Shown here: positions 1 through 11,898 of the stretch, in pieces
How the letters are laid out: each line of letters starts with the position of its first letter
How positions within the stretch are numbered: position 1 is the first letter of the stretch
NCBI RefSeq assembly: GCF_007655135.1
Contig: NC_045133.1
Span: 27,935,845 to 27,999,844, forward strand
Length of the DNA: 64,000 nt
Direction: 5' to 3'
Source of the DNA: Punica granatum
Lineage: Eukaryota; Streptophyta; Magnoliopsida; Myrtales; Lythraceae
Position numbers and translations under genes: made by a program
The notes under the pieces: model-generated
What the model was told of the DNA's origin: nothing
Databases searched by the model: none
The model's input: the letters and a program-made list of their open reading frames with translations, nothing else

Positions 1-289
1 CTTCTGAATTCGTCCCGAGACATAATTTCCTCATTTGGATCAACCCAATACAACAGAGAATAGTGCAGCAAAGCAATGAAATGATACAGGCCAGAAGTCG
101 CAAATTAAATACCATGGAAACGAAACCAGAGGCCAAAATCCTAAAAAACAGCCGAGTTGCCATCTAGAGTTGAAACATAGTCCACCTATGAAAGATTATG
201 ATTATCCTGAACAGATGTAAAAAGCACTGGATTTTCATTTCCACATAAAACCGTGGAAATTTTCTTCTTTGTAGATGAGATGGGATCTC

Positions 290-1848
290 TCAAGCCGAAC
301 AGCAACTGGCTTTCTTCACAGCTGAGACATCATCCTTTGATCCGACATTAATGGTCTGTCCCTTGGGGACTGCAGCGGCATCATCAGCTGCATCGAGAGC
401 TTTTCGACTGACGACACGGTATATCTGGGTGAGAACTTCAGTGAACGCGTTCTCAACATTCATCGATTCGAGAGCAGAGGTTTCCATGAAGAAGGTGCTC
501 TCTCTCTCAGCAAAGGCTGTGGCGTCCTCGGTCGAGACTGCACGAAGGTGTCTGAGATCAGCCTTGTTTCCAACAAGCATTATCACGATATTGGAGTCGG
601 TGTGATCACGGAGCTCCTTCAACCATCTCTCAACATTCTCGAATGTGACATGTCGGGTCACGTCATAGACAAGCAAGGCACCGACTGCTCCTCGGTAGTA
701 TGCACTAGTGATTGCTCGGTATCTTCATCAAAGGAAGAGAAAGATGAGTGTGTACAGATATGCGTATAAGATGGAAACTTGAGCTTCAGATAATTCCATC
801 AATAGAAGAGGCAAACATCAGAAGTACACAGCTTTGTCTTGTGCAGCCAGACTTATTCAAGTTTTGTAAGTATTACGAATTTCAGAATTACAGAACATCA
901 ATACAAATAAATCATCCAGATCAATGTTGATCCTCAAATAACTTGGAAAGCATTCCTTATCTAGTGTATCTCAGTTAACCAAAAAAAAATATCAGGGTCA
1001 AACTGACAGTAACTTCACCCCAGCTCAACCCCATTTGTTCATTTCAAACCAGCAATCCGGTGAATGTACGATTTGCAAACCGCAAATTTCTATTCTGGCG
1101 AAACAAGCCAAATGTCCAACTCTACTATGAGATCCATGTCATTGGCCAGAAAAAGTGAAGAACAGGTGCGCAGGAAGCATCAAAACTTACCGAGCATAAC
1201 CTCAAATAGTTCAATCATCAGAGACAATCTTGTCTTGGCAATTCAACTTAATCTATAACATTTCTCTCTCATCTCCACTCCAATAGATTGACATTCAAAT
1301 AAAGCTACACCGAATTAAAGCGTCTCTCAGCGTCAATGATTACGACATTGGAGCTCAAACACCCAGATCGCTATAAGAGAAACTCCGGGAAAGGGTAAAG
1401 AATCAATTTTCATCCACATTCAATCAGAGAAAGCATCAAAATCTCCGTAGATCTCAGAATTCAAGTCATCTAGAATAAAGCAGAATTCCACATCCGCAAG
1501 CAGACAATTTACTTGAATCTCGCATTTATGGACGCAAAGCGAACGACACAATAAAACGAAATGCGCAGAGACCAGAAGAAGAAGATGGACAAAGCAGAAT
1601 CGAGGAGGAGGGGAATGCAAAAACCTCTCTTGACCGGCGGTGTCCCAAATCTGAGCCTTGACGACCTTATCATCGACGCGGATGCTCCTGGTGGCGAATT
1701 CGACCCCGATTGTGGATTTGGACTCCAAGCTGAACTCGTTCCTCGTGAACCTCGAGAGCAGGTTCGATTTGCCGACGCCGGAGTCGCCTATGAGCACGAC
1801 TTTGAAGAGATAATCGTAATCATCGTCCGCTCTGTACCCGCCCGCCAT
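290..1848 (-). CDS. RabA1/Rab11-type small GTPase
   Basis: Two exons on the minus strand, 1848-1625 and 722-290, joined across a 902-bp GT-AG intron, give 218 aa, the usual RABA length. Seen: P-loop GDSGVGKSN, switch [13 protein letters not shown], the [13 protein letters not shown] block formed across the splice, NKADL and ETSAL guanine-binding motifs, and a C-terminal CCSA that would be geranylgeranylated. Family knowledge: plant RABA1 GTPases act at the trans-Golgi network and recycling endosome in secretion to the plasma membrane and cell plate. I chose the internal Met of MAGGYRAD as start; an in-frame Met 16 codons upstream gives a non-conserved extension. The intron sits inside the WDTAGQERY motif. 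Which RABA1 member this is cannot be decided by eye. Confidence 0.95.
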
Positions 1849-3310
1849 TGAACTAGATCTTTCCTCAGCTCCCACGAGCTCAGCTTTCAACCTCAAGTCT
1901 GGGTTTTTGGGAGCAAGCGAGAGAGAGAGAGAGAGAAGAAGAAGAAGAAGAAGCTGTCAGATTTCGGCTTCGATTTGATCAGCTCCTCGGAGACGACCGG
2001 AGAGCGCCCAAGTAAACCCCCTGTTTGTTTGATTGCTTCCCTCCGCGAAATGTCAGCCTTGAGATTATGGGCCTTAAGTTTGGGCTTCGAATGGTCAATT
2101 TGGGCTTTGACGGTGGCGAGGAAAAACCCATATATAAATAATAAACGAAAGATAATCTAATTGTTAGACCAATTTTTACACCTATAATTAATAATAATAA
2201 TACTGGAGACGACATAGTGAGAGAGAAGACAGCGATTCATAGAAACCGTAAAGGCCTGTTTGGACTCTATTCTAACTTTATATGTATAAATATTTAATTG
2301 AATTGTAATGATTGTGTTATTAAATTATAAGAAAAAGTGTAAAAAAGTAATGAATAATTTAGTAAATTTAGTATTAAATATTGAATTGAAAGGTTAAAAA
2401 AATTGAAGGAAAATAATAAAAAATAATAATTGTGTTGTTGAAGATAAATAGAGTTAAATAAAATAAATTTAAAAATAAACTCTAAAATCAAATAAGGTGT
2501 AAATTTACCAGACCCTTTCCCCTTCGACCTCTACCTTCCACAGGCGTGCCCCTCACGCCGTGGCGAAAGCTTCCTCGCTCCCTCCCAAGCTCCCATCTTC
2601 CTCTTCCTCTTCCTCGAGCAAGTAGATCTCTAGTGCAGTCTCCGCATCATCTGATCTCTTCCCGTCCTTTCAACGCCTCCCTGAATATAATGGACTCCAT
2701 GGGTAGATATTGACTCTTGTCTTTGAGGAGTGGTCTGACAGATCGGAGTGGAGTTCCGATTATGGTAATTTTGTGGGTTAAAAAAAAAAGCTTTTTTTTT
2801 CTATCATTATATTAATTAACTGGGCTTGTGCCTTCTTAAGTAGTTTTCTTTAAGTATATCACTAACTTCTTAAATAGTTTTCCTAAGATATCCCCCTGGA
2901 GTTTGGAGGAATTTTCCATTCCATTTGGATCAATTTTTGTGAACGAATTTATGTCGATCGGCACATGCAATATAGTTTTAACAAACACAATTTACTGTAT
3001 GCTCTTACCAACAAATAATTTAATGTATTCACCAAAAAAAAAATTTAATGTATTTTGTCAGGGACAAAACGCTGAATGAAAATGATAAAAAGAAAGTGGG
3101 GAAAAAAAAAAAAGGTTGATCAAGAAAATATTATAAAGATGACTGACGGCATGGATGGAATCAAAAGGCGGCAGCGATTGGATAACCACGTCACTATGGG
3201 CCACATTCTTACCCTTTAATATACGGGGGAGAGCCCCATTTCTTGCTTCTCCGCCTGTCTTCGAGTTCAAGTTGCTTGCTTTACTCAACTTAATAGGATA
3301 GTATAGAGCT
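1849..3310. other. Divergent promoter region between the Rab and HGO genes
   Basis: Contains the Rab 5' leader with a GA tract followed by GAA repeats (about 1919-1950), a MITE (2252-2499) and a GC-richer exon-like patch at about 2505-2790 that has a short start-stop (MDSMGRY then stop) and a possible GT donor but no long reading frame. The rest, to the HGO start at 3311, is AT-rich with poly-A/T runs and no gene that I can support. Confidence 0.5.
2252..2499. mobile_element. Small MITE, probable Tourist/Harbinger type
   Basis: The 248-bp AT-rich segment starts AGGCCTGTTTGGACTCTATT, and its right end read on the other strand (ACACCTTATTTGATTTTAGA) is a diverged inverted repeat of that start. 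A TAA trinucleotide flanks both sides (2249-2251 and 2500-2502), as expected for Tourist-like insertions. There is no coding capacity. A 3-bp AT-only duplication is weak evidence, so the class is tentative. Confidence 0.45.
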
Positions 3311-6003
3311 ATGGCAGAAAAGGACAGAAATCAGATCCCCACCGCCGATTTCACCTCCGACGAGGCCTACCTCTCCGGATTCGCCAACAGCTTCTCGTCG
3401 GAGGCGATCGCCGGAGCTCTCCCCGGTGGCCAGAACAGCCCCCTCCTCTGTCCCTACGGCCTCTACGCCGAGCAGATTTCCGGCACCTCCTTCACCTCCC
3501 CCCGGAAGCTCAACCAGCGCACGTAAGCTCAATTACCTCCTTCACTTCGTCTGCTCATCATGCCCTCCAGTGGCCATCGCAATTAGTGTTACGTACTTCT
3601 AGATGACGGCTAGTCCTTGACTTTTGTATGTATCTTTGTATGTATGTATGATCGGTCTGCAGCTGGTTTTATCGGATCAAACCTTCCGTTACTCATGAGC
3701 CGTTCAAGCCTCGAGTTCCGGCTGACTGTAAGCTGTTGAGCGAGTTCAATCAGTCCAAAAGCTCTGCTACTCCGACTCAGCTGCGGTGGAAGCCGGTGGA
3801 TGTTCCCGATTCACCTACCGATTTCGTTGATGGCTTATTCACCATCTGTGGAGCTGGAAGTTCGTATCTCCGGCATGGTTTCGCTATTCACATGTAATCT
3901 GCGCTCCGTTGCCAGTTCACCGAATTCGTCTCTTCTATCAACTTCTTCAAACTCAAATTTTTTTTTTTCCGGGTCAGGTATGCCGCCAATAAATCAATGG
4001 AGGATTGCGCATTCTGTAACGCTGACGGAGACTTTCTTGTTGTTCCACAGAAAGGAAGTAAGTTGCAGCCACAATCCTTGGTCCCTCTGTTTCAGCTGCT
4101 GATACACTGTGACATGGATGGACCGATCAGTCGAACTAAACTTGCCGTGTAATTCAACATTGTGAACAGATGAACAGAATTAGAAATATGTTGGACTTCA
4201 TTTTATGAAGTACCATTCCTTTTCTATCATGTGCGGCCCTGCCTGTTATATCAATTGCTGTTGCTACTTCTGTTTATGGTTGTTGGAAGTTTTACGCTCT
4301 AAATCTGTTGCACAGGGTTGTGGATTACTACGGAATGTGGAAGACTACAAGTGTCTCCGGGTGAAGTTGTTGTATTGCCTCAAGGATTTCGCTTCTCCGT
4401 GGACCTTCCGGATGGCCCATCACGTGGTTATGTCGCTGAGATTTTCGGTACCCATTTTCAGCTTCCCGATCTGGGTCCCATAGGTAATCAACCTTGCATT
4501 ATATTAATCGAAAGACTTGACTGCAGAGATGAAACCGTCATAAAGTGTATACTTTTGGTCTTCTCCAGGTGCTAATGGTCTTGCTGCGCCAAGGGATTTT
4601 CTGGTTCCTGGCGCCTGGTTCGAAGAGGGGCACTGTCCAGAGTACACTATAATACAAAAGTTTGGCGGGGAGCTATTTACGGCCAAGCAAGACTTCTCTC
4701 CTTTCAATGTTGTTGCTTGGCATGGAAATTATGTTCCATATAAGGTTGGCTCTGCAAACAGTTTGATCAAAATAGACTGATTTTCCTCTTTCTTCCTTTA
4801 GTTATTAGTGTACATTTGAGGTTGCATTTCGATTCAACGCATGAATATGATAAGTGGCTGATTCCAATCCTCTCTGTTTGTCTGCAGTATGATCTGAGCA
4901 AGTTCTGTCCCTACAACACTGTCTTGTTCGACCACAGTGATCCGTCCATCAATACTGGTATATACTTCTTATGGGTTGAGCTCGTATGGACTTGAGATGC
5001 GTCTGGCGTGTTTGTGTCAACTGTTTGATTCTCTCCATGCAATATATTGTGCAGTATTGACCGCCCCAACTGAGAAACCTGGTGTTGCTTTGCTTGATTT
5101 TGTCATCTTCCCTCCGAGATGGTTGGTTGCTGAGCATACATTCCGTCCCCCATATTACCATCGCAACTGTATGAGTGAATTTATGGGCCTGATTCATGGT
5201 GGATATGAGGTAAATAATATTCATATAAGCTTCATTTATAAATTGTACTCCTTCCTAAGAGCTGTTACAAAAGCAACCTTGCTGAGATGGCTAGTCTTTT
5301 CTTAACTTTCTAGTCTTTGTAAAGGTACCAATTTGATATGCTTCGCTGTGGTTGATCTATCTAACTGCAATGTCCTGTTTCAGGCAAAGGCTGATGGGTT
5401 TCTCCCAGGCGGTGCAAGCCTTCACATCTGCATGACTCCCCATGGTCCCGATACTAAAACATATGAGGTACAAATCTTGCAAATACAAGAATCTTAGAAT
5501 CATCATTGACGAGTGATAGATGGAGGTGTAGCTATCCCCTACTCGAGATGATATCTTTTTTCTCAGACGTTGGTTGGAGAGGTTTGATGATAGTCACTTC
5601 TACATAAGATGAAAAATACACTGTTGAAGTCCATCTGATATCCTTCATGACTTCAATACATCTATTATATATTCTATCGCATCGTTTAATATCTTGTATT
5701 CGGGGGGTGGGGAGCCTCATTCCTCAAAACTTTTAACTGCTATGGGCACCTAACACATCACCTCTTGTTCCACAGGCAACAATTGCTCAGGGAAACGAAG
5801 CAGGACCGCACAAACTAACTGATACAATGGCCTTCATGTTTGAGTCATGCCTAATCCCGCGAGTCTGCCCTTGGGCTCTTGATTCCCCTGCCATCGATCC
5901 TGATTACTACAAGTGCTGGATCGGTCTCAAGTCCCACTTTTCACCAGAAGGAACCAAGGACCCGATTGAGGCTAGAGAAAACGGGCCTAAGGATTCTCGG
6001 TAA
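3311..6003 (+). CDS. HGO: Homogentisate 1,2-dioxygenase
   Basis: Nine exons: 3311-3522, 3663-3893, 3978-4057, 4316-4483, 4569-4744, 4888-4957, 5055-5209, 5384-5467, 5776-6003, giving 467 aa; plant HGO is about 460. The enzyme opens the ring of homogentisate to maleylacetoacetate in tyrosine catabolism, competing with tocopherol and plastoquinone synthesis. The iron ligands are visible: His348 and Glu354 in the YYHRNCMSE motif and His384 in TPHGPD. Their spacings of 6 and 30 residues equal those of the human ligands (335, 341, 371). Family blocks such as [35 protein letters not shown] and PPRWLVAE are intact. No break or missing exon was seen. Confidence 0.97.
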
Positions 6004-6868
6004 TGGGTGGAAGTGCGAAGAGAAAATGGAACGAAGGTAGATAGTCTAACATGCATATAAATATATCAATGAACATGAAAGTTGAATGTGAGTTGAAAAG
6101 TGATCTATATAAGATGAGTTGGGCCTGTATATATGGTACATGTATAACCTGCCTTCAAAGAACTTTATCTGTATCCAAGTTGAATCTGCACTAGTCTATA
6201 TGGCTCTCTTCATTGTCGTATAGTTATACATATCGGGATTTTTTTTACGGTTTTCCCAGGACCATCCATCCTTAGGGAACACCTTTGGACTCTTTTTAGA
6301 TCCAACGATCTCAGTGTAGGAGCGAAATTCTCGGAGGGCAGTAGAATTTCTGGTGCATATGAATCTAATTCAACTATACAATTCTCCGATTGAGTCTCTT
6401 GGTATATCCAAGTCCAATAAATCTAAGCTCATGGAAAGGACGAGGAAATGTTTTGATTCCTACCGAACACTTGAATATGAACGACATAGACAGCTAGATA
6501 TGGTGGATAAAATGCTATCCAAAATTTATATAATGTGTTTTCCCACAAGCAACCTACTTTTTTTTCCCCCCCTTCTAAATGCGACATAATTCAATTAAAT
6601 GCAACTCTATATGATACTAAACCCACCAAAGAAATATATATATTTTTTTGGTTGAAAAACAAAGAAATTAATTTCTTGACTAAACTAATCTTTGTTTTTG
6701 CTTGAATTTTGACTTCATTAATCTCATATGCAGAACTCATTATCACTAATATTCTAACCCACGCCAGTGGCCTGAACTGACCACCTGGCAATTTGAAACA
6801 CGTAAGTCTTATATGATCTCCTCATAATTGTCCATTAACATAAGCAACCTCTAACCAGGGGGGCTGAG
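6004..6868. other. HGO 3' region and upstream exchanger promoter
   Basis: The HGO 3' UTR follows the stop at 6003. The rest is AT-rich, with a poly-T/poly-C run near 6560 and no convincing gene or repeat. Only short chance reading frames are present. Confidence 0.4.
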
Positions 6869-9800
6869 ATGAAGATGAAGAGCATCCATGGAGTTTCCGG
6901 CTCAATTCTCGTAGTCTCTGCTTTGTTACTATTGACTGTCAATGCTCGCCCAGTACGGCATGGCTGTTCTAATAATCACCTCGTGCGGGATGGTATTGAG
7001 AAAGCTGATCTCCTATGCCTTAACCAATCTTCTGATTCGCTGCTCACTCTACGACGGACAGAAACCAAAGGTGCCAATGCTAGTAACGAGTCTAACGACG
7101 GTTCGGTGTGTGAGCAGATGTATGGATTCCTGCCTTGCTCAAACAGCATGTGGGGTCACCTTTTTCTGATAGTGGTTTATGAGTACCTGCTGTTCCATGG
7201 GGAGTCATATGTTGCCTCAGGAAGTGAGCAGATATTTAAGCTGCTTGGCCCCGGTATTTTCGGTGCCAGTGCGTTCCATGTCCTCGGTGCTCTTCCAGAG
7301 TCCTTGATCCTCATAGGTAACATTTTCAATGCTTGATTCATTCATAAGTGTCATCTTTTCCTACTGCTGTTTCCTTCTCTGGTTCTCAATGCCTCAATAA
7401 ATACAGCTTCCGGGCTTCTGAACAGTGAAGAAACAGCTCAAGAGTACGTAGTTACGGGAGTAGGCTTATTGGCGGGATCATCCATTTTGCTGTTAACGTT
7501 GCTTTGGGGAACCTGTATTGTCCTTGGCAGCAGAGACTTCTCCAGCGGGATGGAATCAGGGCCTCACATGTCTCCCCGAGCTTCAAATTCTGTAGAACTA
7601 TGGATCAAAAAGCTATGGACGTTATTGACAGGTAATATACAGTAATGCACCTCACCTTCATCTAGTTTTTGATCCATTGGAACCAATCATTCCAATTGAT
7701 CATTATCAAATACTTTGATTGCCTGTCTATAGTTACAGGTTCAGGAGTAACAACTGATCTGGAGACTAGCTACACCGCTAGGATCATGGCATTCTCTGTG
7801 ATCCCGTTCGCAATTATCCAACTCGAGAAAGTGTTCCCAGTACCTTCTGAACAACGAGCTGTGATTCTCTCCACTCTCATTATTTCAGTTGTCTTGCTCA
7901 TCCTGTATTTCATTTATCAGGTGTGTTTAGTCAAATTCCGAGCAAGAATGAATCAGTTTTAAAAATTTGTAAGTCCTGATTGAGATGTTTCTTTTGAATG
8001 AGCGAGAATAATCCATATAAATTTCATCACCAATGTTGCAGATGTTTGAGCCTTGGATTCAGAAGAGAAGTCTGGAGTACGTGAAACATGAGCAACTCAT
8101 ACTGAGGATCTTACAGCATGTCCAAAAACGCACCTTAGAGAGACTCCTCGCAGATGACGGTTCGCCAAACACTGATGCTATAAGGAGGTGCAATCTTCAT
8201 GTAACAAACTTGATCACTTTCGGAATTGATATTCTAATGATGAGTTGTAGTTGTTTCATTTGCAGGCTATTCGAAGAGATAGACCAGGACAAGGATGACC
8301 GGATTTCGAAGTCTGAGCTGAAGGAGCTGCTGCTTGAGATAAAGTTCAAGCACATTCACATGAACAGGGACAGGGCAGTAGAAGAAGTCATTAGAGAAAT
8401 TGACCTCGATGGTGATCAGATGATAGGTAAAGAGGAGTTCGTGATAGGATTCACTAAATGGCTCGAGCAGGCAAAGACCGCAATGGATAGGGAACTGTAC
8501 TCGAAGCAATCATTCCGGGACTTGTACCGGGTATTTCAGCCTTTTATTCAGAAGAAGAAAGAAGAACGCGAACTAAAGAAGCATCTTGTATCGGACATGT
8601 TAACGCATATGGAGAGCCAAAGTTCAGTTGGGACCCTTCTAGCAGAGGATGGCACGCCCGATTTACCAGCTATTAAAAGGTAATAGTTCTCAATCATGAC
8701 TTTCAAGCAACTATGTTTTGTAGTTTTCATTTTGTGCTTGTTCTCAAGACTGCTGTTCTTTGAGCTGTCTAGACTGTTTGAAGAGATGGATCGTGATGGA
8801 GACAACTGCATCTCACAGGCTGAACTAAAGGATATAATGGTCAATGTTAAGTTCGGGAAAGTTCCTATTGAAGTAGACGAAGCTGTTGCTAAGACTATTG
8901 AGATGTTCGATACAAGTGGGGATCGTGTGATCGACGAGGAAGAGTTTGTCACTGGATTGGCCAGGTGGTTCGACACTAGTGGAACCAACAAGGAAATTCA
9001 AACTCCAGAGTCACGCGAAACCCACGATGAATTCTACCAAGTGAGCGAATTAACTCTTGTTTGAACCTCTCCGAATGACATTGCCAACTGTGAATCAGTT
9101 GACATGCATTGTTTAATTATGCAGAAAGCTTGGGAGGAGACTGACAAGCTGGTGGAACTTGACAAGAAAGAGAGCAGAGATGCTAAGCTATGGTGGATAT
9201 GGGCAAAGTCGATTGCTCTGCTGCTGCTTGGAATCACGATATTGGCCATTCTAGCAGAACCTTTAATACATAGCGTGCAGCACTTCTCAACGTCCGTGAG
9301 CACTCCTTCTTTCTTCATCTCATTCATTCTGGTCCCATGGGCGACAAATGCTAGAGGAGCAGCTGCTGCCATGAAAGCTGCACGGAGAAAGAAGCCGAGG
9401 ACTACTTCCCTCACATTCTCTGAGGTTCATTTCATTCACTAGCCTTTGTTTCTGATTCTAGAATAAAGAGTTAGTCAATATACGCAAGCTACTTTAATTA
9501 ATTCGGAACGAAGGAGACTCGTCTCCAGGCCATATATATAGCATGTATTTATCCAGAAAAACAATATGTATGAATGTTTAATATCATTGCATATGTGGAG
9601 CAAAACATGAATTTCGTCTGCAATATTAAGGCAAACTCTGAAAGATTATCGATTCCCTTGCCATAGAAATGTTATGCCCCATGCCCGAGCAGGAGCATGC
9701 TCGCTCTTTAGGAGAGAGGGGCCTATGGCGTATACTGCATGAACGTGACCGGCATATGCAGAGCAGTACTTTGTCATCCCAAATGCCAGTTCAACTACGA

Positions 9801-10176
9801 CCAGAGGCATTTCGGATGAGCATATGTTCCAAATCCCGGATACCAGAAATTCTGCAGACTTTTCGGCGTATGAAATGGATTGTGCTCGATATATATACTG
9901 TACCTGAGGGAGTTCTCTTGTGTGCAGATATATGGAGGAGTGTTCATGAGCAATGTCTCTGGGCTGTGTGTCCTGCTGTGCCTTATATATGCCCGGGGCT
10001 TGACCTGGAATTTCTCGGCTGAGTTTCTTGTGGTCCTAATAGTCTGTGCTGCCATCGGCATAATCGCAAGCTTCCGGTCCACCTTCCCTCTATGGACAGC
10101 CGGTTTGGCGTACTTGTTGTATCCTCTGTCCCTCCTCACTGTCTATGTTCTTGAGGACCATTTCAATTATTCCTAG
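6869..10176 (+). CDS. NCL-type Na+/Ca2+ exchanger-like protein with four EF-hands, altered alpha-2 site
   Basis: Eight exons: 6869-7316, 7407-7631, 7739-7920, 8042-8187, 8266-8679, 8773-9040, 9125-9424, 9928-10176, giving 743 aa. The N-terminal signal-like segment is followed by alpha-1 helices (GPGIFGA, GALPES), a cytosolic EF-hand region, and C-terminal alpha-2 helices ending NYS. EF loops lie at residues 340-351, 380-391, 478-489 and 518-529, all with Asp at position 1 and Glu at 12. The downstream paralogue has only two; the extra 155 residues are a second copy of the block from VFQPWIQ through the EF pair. In alpha-2 the paralogue's ATNSSEA reads ATNARGA here, replacing the expected ion-coordinating Glu by Gly639. 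The family exchanges Na+ or H+ for Ca2+ at endomembranes. Loss of this residue suggests altered or no transport (inference). No frame break was seen, so it is not an obvious pseudogene. Confidence 0.88.
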
Positions 10177-10352
10177 ATTTTTCATAAATATTGAAAAAGA
10201 TAAAGAGAAAAGGAAGAACTATGTGACGTTGGTAGGTGGGTAGGTTGGGGGGTGGTTTGGGTTGATGTTTTTATTGTCTGTTTTTCTGAAGATGTAAAGT
10301 ATTTTTCCAATTAATTTTATGATTTTTCTTTTTTGATAAGTTAATTCTCGTA
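10177..10352. other. 3' flank of the four-EF-hand gene
   Basis: Likely 3' UTR with a G-rich stretch of GGTTGGGG/GGTGGTTTGGG type near 10235-10265. Nothing else was seen. Confidence 0.35.
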
Positions 10353-10607
10353 ATATATGGGGGCTCGGGGACACGTACCAATGTGAGCCCGACAAGAGCA
10401 TGGGTCTGGCTGGTCAGGGACTTTCCGAGCATCAAGAAGGTCAGGCTCAGCGGGCAGGCAGCCCGGCATTCTTTGCCCTCGCGGTTATGCTTTGTACGGT
10501 TACCGGCCTATTGCTTATCTGGCATTAATATGTACGTGTTCCTGACCAGACACATGCTCCGATGCTCCTTGTCGGGCTAATATGGGTCCGTGTCCCCGAG
10601 CCCATAT
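10353..10607. mobile_element. GC-rich inverted-repeat element
   Basis: A 255-bp patch much richer in GC than its surroundings. Its ends are inverted repeats of about 65-75 bp: the left arm carries GGGGCTCGGGGACACG, TGAGCCCGACAAGAGCAT and GTCTGG-TCAGG; the right arm carries the same blocks on the other strand with a few changes. The whole segment could fold into a long hairpin. It has no coding capacity and I saw no clear target duplication. It is probably a MITE or foldback element. Confidence 0.6.
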
Positions 10608-11108
10608 TGCGAGCCCGACAGCATATTATAAGTAAACTAACTCAACGAGACGTACTTGATCCACCCTAGCTATGACAGACGGATCAATAATGTCATACGG
10701 TTATTTACATTTGGAGTTTTGGAATGCCACCGTTCAAGCTGTCGTGTGTTCCGGGGAAGTTCAAGGTTTGAACATAGATTTCAAGGTCATATATGAAAGT
10801 TTTCGACCAAAACTAAGAAACTATCCATAAAAAATCCGCAATAAAACCAATCTCGTGAGTTTTCCCTCTCAATGGTGTCTCGGCCGCCTTGCTAGCTAGC
10901 AACTACAAACTAGTACACTGTTGATATCTCTTCATGGCAGTACATAATTATTCATTCTCATGCCACGCATATGGAATCCAATTAGAACTCATCTTGGATT
11001 CATCTGACGTCGAGCAATCAATATACTTGTAAACTTAGGGCATAAATAAACATAATGCAATATAGGAAACAAATCAAAACTCTCCGCTATAATATTATGG
11101 ATAATCGG

Positions 11109-11141
<33 letters not shown>

Positions 11142-11898
11142 GAACAATTTAGAAAGTAAATTTTCGGATGATTCGATGGTCATATATATCCCTCTAGATG
11201 AGTGGATGTCGTCCTCGCCGCATGCATTGTATTCCCCCAGACACTGGGACCGCTAGATTTAGGAGGTTGGACCAACATGGCTTATATGCCCATCTGACTC
11301 GGATTCTTCAGGCCGTGGACACAGCTTTTTTTCTTTTTTCTTTTTTTCTTTTTACTCGAAAGGTCGTGTGGACCCAGCTCATTGGACAATAATTTAATAA
11401 TGTTGATCAGGTTTAGTCTTCAATGTTTATTAATATCCAATTCTGGAAAGTGTCATATGTATCTTCCATTTGTACTTACTCGAGATCGCAGCAAACTTGT
11501 ATACGCATGTGTTTGTGCATATATCTGCATGCTCAAGATCCAAATCAAAGTGAATAAAGAACTTCTTGAATTACGCGTGAAAGTGTTTCTCAAAGATATT
11601 TCGGAATTTATGTAAAAATCGCTCTCTCTTGATGCTGCTCCTTAAAGCGTTGCGTAATTAATTTAACTAACTTATATAAACTAATGAGAAATATATCCCC
11701 TCATCATATAATACTGGCATTGTATCCCACGGATTCATTGTAGTATATCTATTATTAATTTTAAACTAAAATTTCACATTTTTTTTCAAAGGATTTCAAA
11801 CAATAATAAGTTTTATATTATATTAAACTAATTTTTAGATTGTTGAACAATTATTTGCACCTGATAATCTCAATCCTTGTGCATCATATTTTATTTTA
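10608..11898. other. Intergenic AT-rich DNA
   Basis: Includes an (AT)n microsatellite at about 11109-11140. No gene, RNA or complete repeat could be supported. Confidence 0.4.

Noticed and set aside
8548..8991. A 147-codon minus-strand frame inside the four-EF-hand exchanger
   Set aside because: It is antisense to EF-hand exons and spans a spliced intron; shadow of the real gene.
9669..10022. Alternative gene with a 117-codon frame in the last intron of the four-EF-hand gene
   Set aside because: It overlaps the real last exon in a different frame and has no domain. The intron is merely longer than in the paralogue.
6869..10176. Reading the upstream exchanger as a pseudogene
   Set aside because: The spliced frame is intact over 743 codons with conserved splice sites and four well-formed EF loops. 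The alpha-2 change is a clean substitution rather than decay.
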